A DNA stretch of 32,917 bases from Multifurca ochricompacta (taxonomy: Eukaryota > Basidiomycota > Agaricomycetes > Russulales > Russulaceae): the NCBI GenBank assembly GCA_022496185.1, contig WTXG01000348.1:1-32917 (forward strand), given 5' to 3'. This document shows positions 21,405-31,651 of the stretch, in pieces. The number at the start of each line of letters is the position of its first letter. Positions within the stretch are counted from its first letter, which is position 1. The notes beneath the pieces are model-generated. The model searched no databases and was not told where the DNA came from. It was given only the letters and a program-made list of their open reading frames with translations. A program made the position numbers and the translations under genes.

Positions 21405-24400
21405 ATGGCGACTGCTACAGTAGCAATGCTATCCTCACACGCATCAGACTTACCAGCGGACAATCCGAGTCTCAAATCCCATAACACCCTCAGGTCTGAC
21501 GGACAACATTCCGTGGGCTTGGCATCTTCACCGCAGCCCACGGAATCTTCACCGCAGCCTCTCGCAAAACTCTCCCCTGAACTCTGTGCTCTCTTCAACG
21601 CTTCTTTGGATGAGTATACCCAACAAACGGGGATATTACTTGCTTCTCACCCACTCACCGCCAATCTCGAGAATTCCAACTCTCCCGAGGCATTTATCGC
21701 AGTGATTGACCAGACCCGAGCCTTTCACGACTTTCGGAGAGGTGATTGGAGGATGCTGCTTATGAGGCTTCTCAAGCCTCTTATGAACGTCCTACTCGCT
21801 CTCTCGACCACTGCGGCTCTTGGAGACGATCCTCCTTTGGTAAGGGATCATACATTCCGCGTGAGCATGTCTTAACTCCTATTCAACAGGTCCTTTCGCC
21901 TTCGAAAGCAATTTTCGGTGCCATTGGCATTTTTTATCTGTGTGTATCTCATTCATGATCTCTATATTCGGGAATGTGATTCTGGAATCTTTCTGGAATC
22001 TTTCTGGGAACTCAGGGTGTTAGTGCGAGGTCTAATGCTTTTGTCGAACTTTTCGAAACCCTCGGAAGCTTCCTTGATCTCTTGAGGGTATATACCGTGA
22101 TCCAACCTACTCCGGAGATGACAGCCATCATCCTGAAGACTATGGCTGAATTAATTATCATCTTCGCAATTGCAACCAAGCAAATAAAGCAAAGTCGTTT
22201 CAGTGAGTGGATCTCAACCATCAAAGAGGTCACGTCTCAAGTTGTGTCAGAGTCATATGGAAAAACGGTATTGGAAGATAGCAGTGTTGCGGACGTGCTT
22301 CACAGACTGGATAGACTCACCCGAGAGGAAGTCCAGAAAACGGGGACACAGATTCTGAAAGTTGTCTACGGTCTTTTGAGTAATATGAGATTGGTTATGG
22401 ACGGTGAGAAATCCCTATCTAGCTCGACGCGGGAGTTTTAGCCTGAATTTTTCTTAAACTAGGCGAAGCGTCCAACATGTCGATGGACAGTATACAAGAG
22501 GCGCTTGGTAATCGTGACTTACACATACACGTTCATACATCCTGCTGACTCCACCTCTAGATGTCATAAACAAGACGGCGATTGACTTGAGACGTCAGTT
22601 ATTTCTTGACCTCTCGCACATTGAGTGGCTGAGATCCTATCAGGCACTGGCGACCGGGTACAGCCTGGCCTTCGTGAATGGCTCTCTCCTCCAGACCCAT
22701 CCACAATTCACAACGTTGCATTGGGTGCCCATCACCCCGAAACCAGTGCTTGGTTCATTCAGGGTACCGATTTCGAGAACTGGAAAGGTAGCGGTTCCTT
22801 GATGTGGATACATGGGAAACGTAGGGATTTTTCTTACACATTATATCCTTTCTGTTGCTAATCTACTCTCTTCGTAGCGGGTTGCGGCAAGAGTGTTCTT
22901 TGGTGAGCGGCACCCAGACTTGGCCATAGTCGGTGCTTATAGTATGTCCACCAACAGCTCCGTAATCATTGAGGACTTGCTGCGTCTGCGTATGATCGAA
23001 CTGGCCTCCGTGGCCTACTTTTACTTCGACTACCAGAACGATGAAATGAGAAGCATTCGTGGTCTTATTTCCTCTCTTTTGGTCCAGCTTAGTGCCCAAT
23101 CCGAGTCTTATCACGACATTCTCGTTCACATGTACTCGAAATATGAAGACGACGAAAGGCATCCCAGCGATAGTGACCTCGCAGAATGCTTAATGGACAT
23201 GCTCACACTCCAAAAACAAGGAGCGACATACATTATCATCGACGGGCTGGATGAATGTCCCGCTTTCGGCTTGCCATCTCCTCGCGAAAACGTCTTGGGG
23301 CTTTTGACGGATCTGGTTGGCTTGCAACAACCCAATCTACACATTTGTGTCATGAGCCGTCTTGAAGCAGATATTTCAACTGCCCTCAGACCCCTTGCAT
23401 CTCGGCACATATCTCTCCACGAAGAGAGCCGGCAAGCAAAAGATATTGCCAAGTACATCCGCTCGGTCATTAACTCAGACCCTGGGATGAAGGACTGGAA
23501 AGTCAAGGAGAAGAGAATGGCCATCGATACACTTACAGAGAAAGCTGACGGAATGTAAGTCGTCATCGCGCCAAGGTAGCATCCACAATGACTCGTTATC
23601 ATGTAGGTTCCGGTGGGTTTCCTGCCAGTTGGACGTCCTACGTCATTGTCTCCAGGAAAACATTCAGTCCACACTCCAAAAACTTCCAGGTTCGGTGGAT
23701 AAGACGTATGAGCGCATCCTAGAAGGTATCCAAGAGATGGACTGGAAAGATGCGCATCGGTTATTTCAATGCCTTGTCGTCTCAGCATGCCCGCTTCGCG
23801 TTAAGGAGCTCGCAGAGATCCTTGTGTTTGACTTCGATGCCGGGGATATACCCACGTTCGAGGAGTTCTGGGGCGCGAAAAACTCAAAGGAAGCACTGCT
23901 ATCCATTTGCTCCAGTTTGATTGACATCACTGGTACCCACCCATTCGAACTCGTGCAATTTTCACACTCTTCAGTTCGCGAATTCCTTACCTCGGACCGT
24001 CTCGCGGCGTTAAAACCCGGGGTTTCCCGGTATCATATCCGTCTCGGGCCCGCGCATACCTTCCTTGCGCAAACCTGCCTTGGCGTTCTCCTCCAATCAG
24101 ACGACAGAACGATCGTCAATGATTCCCCCCTTTCCCAATACGCTGCAAGGCATTGGGTCTTTCACGCGCGGTTTGAGGGTGAATCACCGCTTATAAGGCG
24201 CGCCACCGAGCGCCTGTTCGACCCACAGAAGGTCTATTTCTCCACCTGGGTAGGGATACACGATGAAGACGATCAAATGTTCTCTATAGTTCCAGATGAT
24301 TTGAAGAAACCTACAGCACGACCCCTCTACTACGCCGCGAGATGTGGCTTCCCTTATCTGACAGAACATCTTGCTATTGCGTGGCCACAGGATGTCAATG

Positions 24401-25998
24401 CTCCAGGAGGTCAACTTGGCACCGCATTGCAGGCAGCGTCGGCTGGTGGACACCTCGGAACTGTGGAACTATTGCTTAAACATGGTGCGAATGTCAATGC
24501 TAAAGGCGGCCATTACGGGAATGCCCTGCAAGCGGCAGCGGCCGAAGGGTTCCTTGAGGTTGCGCAAACCCTTATTGAGCACCACGCAGATGTCGATGCT
24601 GAGGGTGGTCACCATGGAACTTCCCTGAGCGCAGCAGCAGCGAAAGGTCATACCGACATTGTACGACTCCTGCTACAGCATTCTGCGAATCCTAACGCCC
24701 ATGGGGGAAGCGATCTGATGTCAGCAGCGGCAAAAGGCCACCTCGAGATTGTGCGACTCCTGCTCAGCTATGGTGCGGATCCTAACACTAAGGGTGGTCC
24801 CGATGGAAGTGCTTTGCATGCCGCGGCAGTGAATGGACACCTGGAAGTTGTGAAACTCTTGCTCGAAAAGGGCGCGAATGTCAATGCTCAGCATGGTTCC
24901 AACGGAACTGCCCTACGGGTAGCTGCAGCAAATGGACACCACAATATTGTGCAGCTCCTGCTTGAGCATGAAATGGATTCCGACTCTGACAGTGGAATTG
25001 CTCTGTGGATCGCAGTCGCGAATGGGCATCGGGAGATTGTCCGACTTCTGCTTGAACACGGCGTGGATCCCAACACTCAGAGTAGATTTGCTCTGCAAGT
25101 AGCTTCAAGGGGTGGTGACCTTGAAATGATTCGACTCCTACTCAAACATGGCGCAAATCCTAACGTTCAAGGTGGGATCATTCTATGGACAGCAGCTGCC
25201 AATGGATATCTCGAGATTGCACAACTCTTGCTAGAGCATGGCGCGAAAATTGATGCTTACGTTGATTTCCGTGGGACCTCCCTGCACGCAGCGGCAAAGA
25301 ATGAACGTCTCGACATGGTGCGACTCCTGTTTAAACACGGAGCGGACCCAAATACTCAGGGTGGTCCCGATGGAAGCACGCTGCGCGCAGCAGTCACGAC
25401 TGGACAAGTGGGGCTTGTGCAACTCTTACTCGAGCATGGCGTATTTCCCGGTAGAGTCGCTTTACAAGTAGCTGCAAGGAATGGTAACCTCGAGATGGTA
25501 CGACTCCTGCTTGAACATGGTTCAAATCCCAACGCCTCAGGTGGAATCGTCCTTCAAGAGGCAGCCGAAAACGGACATGTGGAGGTTGTACGACTTCTGC
25601 TCGGATACGGGGCAGACCCCAACATTCAGGGCGGGCATTCCCTGCAATCAGCGGCCAAGGGCGGGCATCTAGAAGTCGTGCGACTCCTGCTCAGACGTGG
25701 CACGGGTCGCAATGCACAGGTTGGACAATCCCTGCAGTCAGCGGCAATGAATGGACATGTCGAGACTGTGCGACTCCTACTCGAACATGGAGCGGACCCC
25801 AATTATCAGGGCGATCCCCATGGCAGTGTCTTACGTGCAGCGGCGATGAGTGGACGTCTCGATACTGTGGATCTCCTGCTTGAACGTGGCGCTGATCCCA
25901 ATTCTTATGGTGATCGCTATGATAGTCCCAGGCAGGAAGCGTCCAATCGCGGACACGATGATATTGTGCAACTGCTATTGAAGCGCGGTGCGAGATGA
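21405..25998 (+). CDS. STAND/NLR protein A: Goodbye - NACHT - about 18 ankyrin repeats
   Basis: Exons 21405(or 21231)-21839, 21890-21943, 22016-22403, 22463-22507, 22561-22593, 22644-22820, 22878-22902, 22958-23554 and 23607-25998 are phase-consistent. From the ATG at 21405 the product is 1381 residues. The Goodbye domain starts at ELCALFNASLDEYTQQTG and includes FVELFETLGSFLDLLRVYT. The REWLSPPDPSTIHN linker precedes NACHT, with Walker A GKPGCGKSVL split over a 25-nt exon and Walker B TYIIIDGLDECP. A helical region with VQFSHSSVREFLTSDR follows, then ankyrin units from about 24310 to the end. Family knowledge: repeats sense a ligand, NACHT oligomerises, and the N-terminal domain signals in non-self or xenorecognition. 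No frame damage. The frame is open upstream into the 19967-21189 module, so the true start may be 19967. Confidence 0.85.
22821..22957 (+). other. 25-nt micro-exon encoding the gene A P-loop, with flanking introns
   Basis: Exon 22878-22902 lies between introns 22821-22877 and 22903-22957. It supplies PGCGKSVL of the Walker A motif, with split codons at both ends. Gene B has an exon of the same length and position at 28491-28515. Confidence 0.75.
24310..25995 (+). repeat. Ankyrin repeat array of gene A, about 18 units
   Basis: Units of about 27-33 residues follow the ankyrin consensus (xALxxAAxxGHLEIVRLLLEHGADPNxQGG). The first is degenerate and the last ends in LLLKRGAR. The nucleotide sequence is also repetitive, with many near-identical copies of GTGCGACTCCTGCT and CTTGAACATGG. 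Several units lack the GPDG-type loop and are only 27-31 residues long. Variation is concentrated in the loop and the positions before LxxAA. Confidence 0.9.
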
Positions 25999-26970
25999 AT
26001 GCAGATGTGTAGGTGTATCATAAAGGCTTAGGGTACTCACGTCAATCCCCGCTGCGCAGGTCTAACTGTACACGAAATATAGGTATACTACATTGGGTTG
26101 TGGAATTAGGTGTATATCGTATCTCAATCGAAAAGTATGAACGACACTCTTGTCTAACGGGGAGCAGAGATTGAATTGGTCAATTCCTCTGAGATTAACG
26201 AGAAGCAGCTCTTAGCCAAGACAGACATCAAAGCTGACTTTCAGAACTGAAACCAGGAAAACTCTTCGAATTAATATTAAACGACGAAGTGGTCCGGTCC
26301 CAATTGGTGATGGGAAAAAAAATTTCCCGCCGAGCCCAGAGCCATCCTTGATTCTCCAAACCGTGGGGACACGGACATAGATACCTGCACGATGCCGCTA
26401 CATTTGCCTAGATCTCCGGGAAGGGTCGAGAATCGGCGCTCTTTCAAAGCGAGACAAAGTTGTGACGGCAGCAAAAACGCTTGCCTCTATCGGGTAAAAC
26501 TGAGGAAACAGTACGACGTCCATTCTCCCGGGAGGGCTGGCTTGCCTGGTCAGCGTTCCTGGTGCAGAGACATTTTGGACATGATCGTAAAAGAGATGGC
26601 GGCAGGCGGGCAGCGGTGCAGTGCTAATAGTCAAGCTGCTTGCTGTGTAGTAACACCTGGACTGGGCTTTAGGCTAAGGAGATATGGGTGAGCGATTTTG
26701 TGACACAAAACTGCGCAGATGGTTGCTACAAGACCCGCATCACATGGCCGTGACATGTCTCCGTCGGGCTCGTGACTCGTGACACTTTCCTACTTGATCA
26801 TGTGATCAGGATCGCGCTGTGCGTCTGTTATCTTATCTACTTATTTCTGTATCTAGATTTCACCTGGGTTCGCCCATGAGGCAGTGTGTGTATGTCGGCC
26901 TACTGCCTGTCCTCAAATCCGCCCGACACTCTCCCTTTTCGAGACGAGCAAGCTCTACTACAGTATCCCC
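25999..26970. other. Intergenic region between genes A and B
   Basis: No gene recognised. It includes the gene A 3' flank, a palindromic GATCATGTGATC near 26796-26807, and the gene B promoter and leader. The leader has an ATG at 26876 that opens an upstream frame ending at 27055, overlapping the gene B start at 26971. Confidence 0.55.
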
Positions 26971-29900
26971 ATGTCTGCAACTCAGAAAACAACTCCCCCC
27001 TCTTCCAATTTTATCTCAATATTCGAGACTGCCTCAAAAGAGTATAACAAATTAACCAGACAAGATCTGCAAACACACCCTTTCGCTGCTGTTCTTGAAA
27101 ATTGCCAATCTCCTGATGCAATCTTGGCCATATTTCGGAAACAAGCGAATGCGTTCGATAAATTCCGCAAGGAGATGATAGAATAATGCAATGGCTCGAT
27201 CCAATCGTTCATATCTTGTTTACATTTTCCGCCACACTTGGAGAGGGAATCGGACTCGTGAGTCTCGATAGATCTTTTTGTTGTTCTATATCACTGTGTA
27301 AATATATAAACCCTTTAGCCATTCTCTCCCGGAAAGGTGATATTTGCTGGGATCGGTGTTCTTCTTGCGGTACCTCTCTTCCCATGTTCCTTAAAGTCGT
27401 CCCAGTAACATCCAACAATCTCAGGCAGTCAAGGACGTTATTACAAGCCACGACACCCTCGCCAACCTATTTGAGCGCATAGACAACTTCCTTCAACGTC
27501 TCAAGATATACGTCGGCATTCCTCTCACACCACAGTTTACGGAACTTCTTGGAAAAATAATGGCCCAAGTACTATTCATCCTCGCGCTATCCACTAAAGC
27601 AATGACCCAGAGACGAATCAGTGAGCTAATTCAAGCTCATATCTTATATCCGTACTTGGCTAACAACGGCGCAGAAAAGTATCTTAAAAAGCTTGTGGGC
27701 AGGACAGAGATTGAAGATGCGCTACAAAGGCTGGATACGCTCACCCAGGAAGAGACTAGGATGGGTGTGGCGAGGAACTTGGAGGTGACACATGGCGTTG
27801 ACAGAAAGGTAAAGGTGATTGAGGAGACGGCAGAAGAGGTGGATGGGAATGTGAAGGCCGTGAAGGAGATCGTGGAAGATGTCAGTAAGGACACGAGGGT
27901 GGTCAAGGGGGTCGTGTACGAGATGGATGGGAAGGTAAAGGCGATGAACGAAGTCACGCAAACGGTGAACAGCAACGTGAAGACTATAACGGAGGTCACG
28001 GATAGTATCGATACAAAGGTGAAGGCCATAAATGAGGTTGTACATGAATTTGGAAAGGATACAAAGGTGATCAAGGAGGCGACACATGGCGTCGACGAGA
28101 ATGTCAAGGTGATTAAAGAAGGTAATCAAATTTGATTGAACAATCTACGGATCTAATATTGACACCGGGTTTTATAAAACAGCGACAGACAGATTAAGCC
28201 GTTAGTTGTCTCCTTGTGCTATCGCTTATAGCGGAGGCGCCTAAAATAACAACCTGACAGGAAACCAGTCGCGAGACAGGCTCCGAGGATGGCTCTCTCC
28301 TCCAAATCCTTCGATCAATCACAACACTGCGAGGGACATGCACCATGGTGGAACTGCGACGTGGTTTACTGAGGGTCGCACTTTCAGCGAATGGAAGATG
28401 AACGGTTGTTTGTTGTGGATACGCGGGAATCGTGCGCTTTTCTCAACATCTGTCACTTCGCGTGTTTTAATTATCTCTCTGGTTCCACAGCGGGGTCAGG
28501 CAAGAGCATTCTCTGGTACGTGGCTCCTGTGGTTCTCTAAACATTAGGAAATCCATTTCTTTTTTCGAAAAGCTCCACGATCATTGAGGACATAAAGCGC
28601 CTGAAATCTGCCAGAAAAGCCTTGATGGCCTACTACTATTTCGACTTCAAAGATGTGTCAAAGCGCGACGTTCGCGGCTTACTATCCTCCCTTCTCACTC
28701 AGCTCTGTGACGACTCAGACGATTGCTGGGATCTCCTTGCCCAACTATACACCATGCACCGTGATGGCTCCGACCAGCCGAGTGAGGTCGCACTTACACA
28801 ATGTCTAAGAAGCATGCTCGAGTTTCCAGGACAAGTTGGCGTCTACCTTGTCATAGATGCCCTGGATGAATGTCCAAATACCACGGGGTTTCCATCTCCA
28901 CGCGAGAGAGTATTGCGCGTTATGGAGGGGCTTGTCAACCAACACCATCCAAACTTGTACCTCTGCGTCACTAGCCGTCCAGAGCAAGATATCCGAACGG
29001 CTCTTGAACCCTTGGCATCCGCACCATATCTTGTATCCCTTCACGAAGAAACAGGGCAAAGGGAAGACATTCTCGACTATGTCAATTCTGTCGTTCGCTC
29101 AGATAGAACGATGCGGAGGTGGAGAGCGGAGGACAAGGAACTGGTTATTAATACGCTTTCTGAACGAGCTGGTGGAATGTAAGAAACCGGTTTTCCCCGC
29201 CAATGCGTATGGCCATTATTTCTGATACAACACAGGTTCCGATGGGTGTTCTGCCAGCTAGACACCCTTCGTCGATGTATTCCGGCAAGTATCAAGCGTG
29301 CCCTGAACGAATTGCCGACTACACTAGATGAAACATATGAACGGACATTAGAAGGGATCCCAGAGGAGAAATGGCAACACGCTTACCGGCTGTTCCAGTG
29401 TCTTATAGCATCCGTTCGCCCTCTTGGTGTTGAAGAACTTGCAGAGATCTTTGCAATTCAATTTGACTCGCGAGCGGCTCCCAGGTTGGAGGAGGGCTGG
29501 CGGCCGGATGATGCAGAAGAGGCAGTGCTATCTGCGTGCTCGAGCTTAATCGCTGTCGTTGATATGCAAGGCTCTCAAATTGTCCAGTTTTCCCACTTCT
29601 CTGTCAAGGAGTTTCTAACTGCAGATCGCCTCTCCGCCAGAGCAGTGGGAAACATTTCACGTTTCTACATCCCATTCGAGCCAGCGCATACGATTCTTGC
29701 ACAAGCATGCCTTACAACCCTACTTCAGCTAGATAAACATATCAACAAGGGTGGGCTGACGAGATTCCCTTTGGCTTTCTACGCAGCTCAAAACTGGGTC
29801 GAGCATGCCAGGTTCGAAAATGTGTCATCGCAGATTCAAGATGGAATGGAGCGTCTATTTGATTCGACTCTACCGTATTTTCGAGCATGGGTTTGGATCC

Positions 29901-30643
29901 ATGATATGGATGAGGATGGGAAGTTGTTACTCAACGATCTCGAGGAACACCCACAACAGCCAAATGCCACGCCTTTATACTATGCGGCACTATGCGGACT
30001 TCGTGGCCTGACAGAGCACCTCATCACTACGCAGACGCAGGACGTAAATGTCAGCGGTGGAAATCTCAAGACTCCGTTGTGCGCAGCATCGCGCAGAGGA
30101 CACATAGATGTTGCACGTCTCTTACTTGAGCGAGGAGCTGATGTCAATACAAGAAACACGGGAAGGAGTAGTCCGTTGTGGGGAGCAGTTATGGGCGGAC
30201 ATTTAGAAGTTATGGAGCTGTTGATCGCGCACGGAGCGGAAGTGAATGTGCAGGATGACAATTTCTGGACTCCATTGCATTCTGCATCCTACGATGGACA
30301 GCTCGAAACTGCACGTTTACTGCTACAGCACAGCGCCAATACCGAGGCCAGGAATAGGACGAGCCGGACACCCTTGCACAATGCGTCAACGAACGGCGGT
30401 CCCAAAGTAACGCAGCTACTTCTTGAGTACGGTGCCGACATCCACGCACAAAATGAGAACGGGAACACTCCATTGCACCTTGCATCTTTCGAGGGAAAAC
30501 TTGAGGTCGTACGGGTACTCCTTTCCCATGGTGCAGACGTGAATGGGGTGCCAACAAATAGCTGGACTCCGATCAAGGCGGCCAGGGGAAATCGCGAGAT
30601 TGAGAAATTGCTGTTGGAGCATGGAGCCACAGGTATATATTAG
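26971..30643 (+). CDS. STAND/NLR protein B: Goodbye - heptad repeat linker - NACHT - 7 ankyrin repeats, one frameshift
   Basis: Exons 26971-27257, 27319-27369, 27425-28121, 28183-28200, 28261-28431, 28491-28515, 28573-29178 and 29236-30643 keep phase except for one missing base near 27171. There AAGGAGATGAT should read as KGDDRIMQWLDP, but the written frame stops at TAA (27184-27186). The intended product is about 1087 residues. The Goodbye domain begins at FISIFETASKEYNKLT. An eight-copy 14-residue repeat links it to RGWLSPPNPSINHN. Walker A is GNPGSGKSIL and Walker B VYLVIDALDECP. The helical region includes VQFSHFSVKEFLTADR, and seven ankyrin units start at TPLYYAALCG. The start is the ATG in CCCCATGTC. 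It is a close paralogue of gene C, more distant from gene A. Whether the base loss is real decides between gene and pseudogene. Confidence 0.85.
27797..28121 (+). repeat. 42-bp tandem repeat coding a 14-residue heptad repeat, 7.7 copies
   Basis: Seven full 42-bp units start at 27797 and a 31-bp partial unit ends at the donor at 28121. Each codes a variant of VDxKVKxIxExxxE. Hydrophobic residues at positions 1, 5, 8 and 12 give 4-3-4-3 spacing, that is, two heptads per unit, so a coiled coil is predicted. Confidence 0.85.
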
Positions 30644-31651
30644 GGTTACCCCAGCATAGCAGGATATATTCCATTGTATTGTGATATAAACCGCGCCAGG
30701 AGTGATCCGTTTATTATTTTGAGTGAGAAGCCGAATTGACGTTGTTGGTTGGTGGTTTTGGAAACATGTCGTAGCTGCAGAAAGAGAATGGCAAGGCATA
30801 GAAAACAACAGACGGGCACAGTCGGAGTGTTAAAATCATCACGTGGCACATGTGTGCATGTTCCGAGAGCTGCTTACTCATTCATTTCCTTCTCTCATAT
30901 TATACTTATTGCCCACTTTCATCAACTTTCACTTTCATCTTGCCTCGCCTCGTGCGGCTTCACCCTTTTTCAACATATTCTTCTTCTTCTGCTTCATAAC
31001 ACTCCTTCAATTAGCTCTCTCGACGACTATATAAAGGTACATACAATGCTTGTAGTAGTCCAGCCAGTGAGCCATCAGAAGCAGAAGAAATCAAACAGCA
31101 TTTCTCTCTCTCTTTTTTTTTATTTTCTCTTTGTGTGCTAAAGAACTCCTCGAAAACGTCAAGTACGAGGTCAAACGGAACCAGCAAACAGCGAATTTGC
31201 AAGTTCAAGCACCCCGAACTGAACCACGACTCGTACCAAAACATTTCATCTCCAAATCCCAATGAGCCCAGGTCCCCATGGGGTTCAAGGCAGAATAACG
31301 CCGATACCGAAACTAAAACGTTACTCCGTGATTCCAGTGAGGCTTGATTTATTGAACCACAGCCTGCCATGCCCATCCAGTAATACTGAGTCAATGGTTT
31401 ACCGTAACTGGGCGTTCTCTTTCTAAAGTATATGCTCTCCCCGCTTGCAGGTCAGTGTGATATCCCTGCCACACTACCCGTGTCATCCCACATAGTTAAA
31501 GAATTTTCCACCTCTCCTATAGATAACACCCTTTCTAGCTCGAGCTCCAATGAAATAGACTAACTACCCTCCCGCGCAACTGCAATGTACTGAGCTCAAG
31601 ACTGCATATTCGCCGCGCATAGTGTTAGCCTTGAGGTTCAATTGCTCCAGC
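30644..31651. other. Intergenic region between convergent genes B and C
   Basis: Both flanking genes end here. It holds a CT-rich stretch (about 30880-31020), TATATAAAG near 31028 and a TC/T-rich run (31101-31130). A short plus-strand frame after about 31140 (ELLENVKYEVKRNQQTANLQV) looks mildly protein-like but has no clear start, length or family. I see no supportable gene. Confidence 0.45.

Noticed and set aside
23126..23788. Long antisense open frame opposite the NACHT exon
   Set aside because: It is a shadow of the coding strand. It crosses exon boundaries of gene A and resembles nothing.
25512..25523. tRNA B-box-like GGTTCAAATCCC
   Set aside because: It lies in an ankyrin unit of gene A and no A-box or cloverleaf surrounds it. 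I found no convincing tRNA in the window.
27637..28107. Antisense Thr/Ser/Phe-rich open frames opposite the 42-bp repeat
   Set aside because: They are produced by the coding repeat read backwards; the sense strand has the phase-consistent exon and heptad pattern.
31047..31260. Small plus-strand gene after TATATAAAG at 31028
   Set aside because: Only short frames that cannot be joined with convincing splice sites; the protein-like stretch is about 40 residues and unrecognised.
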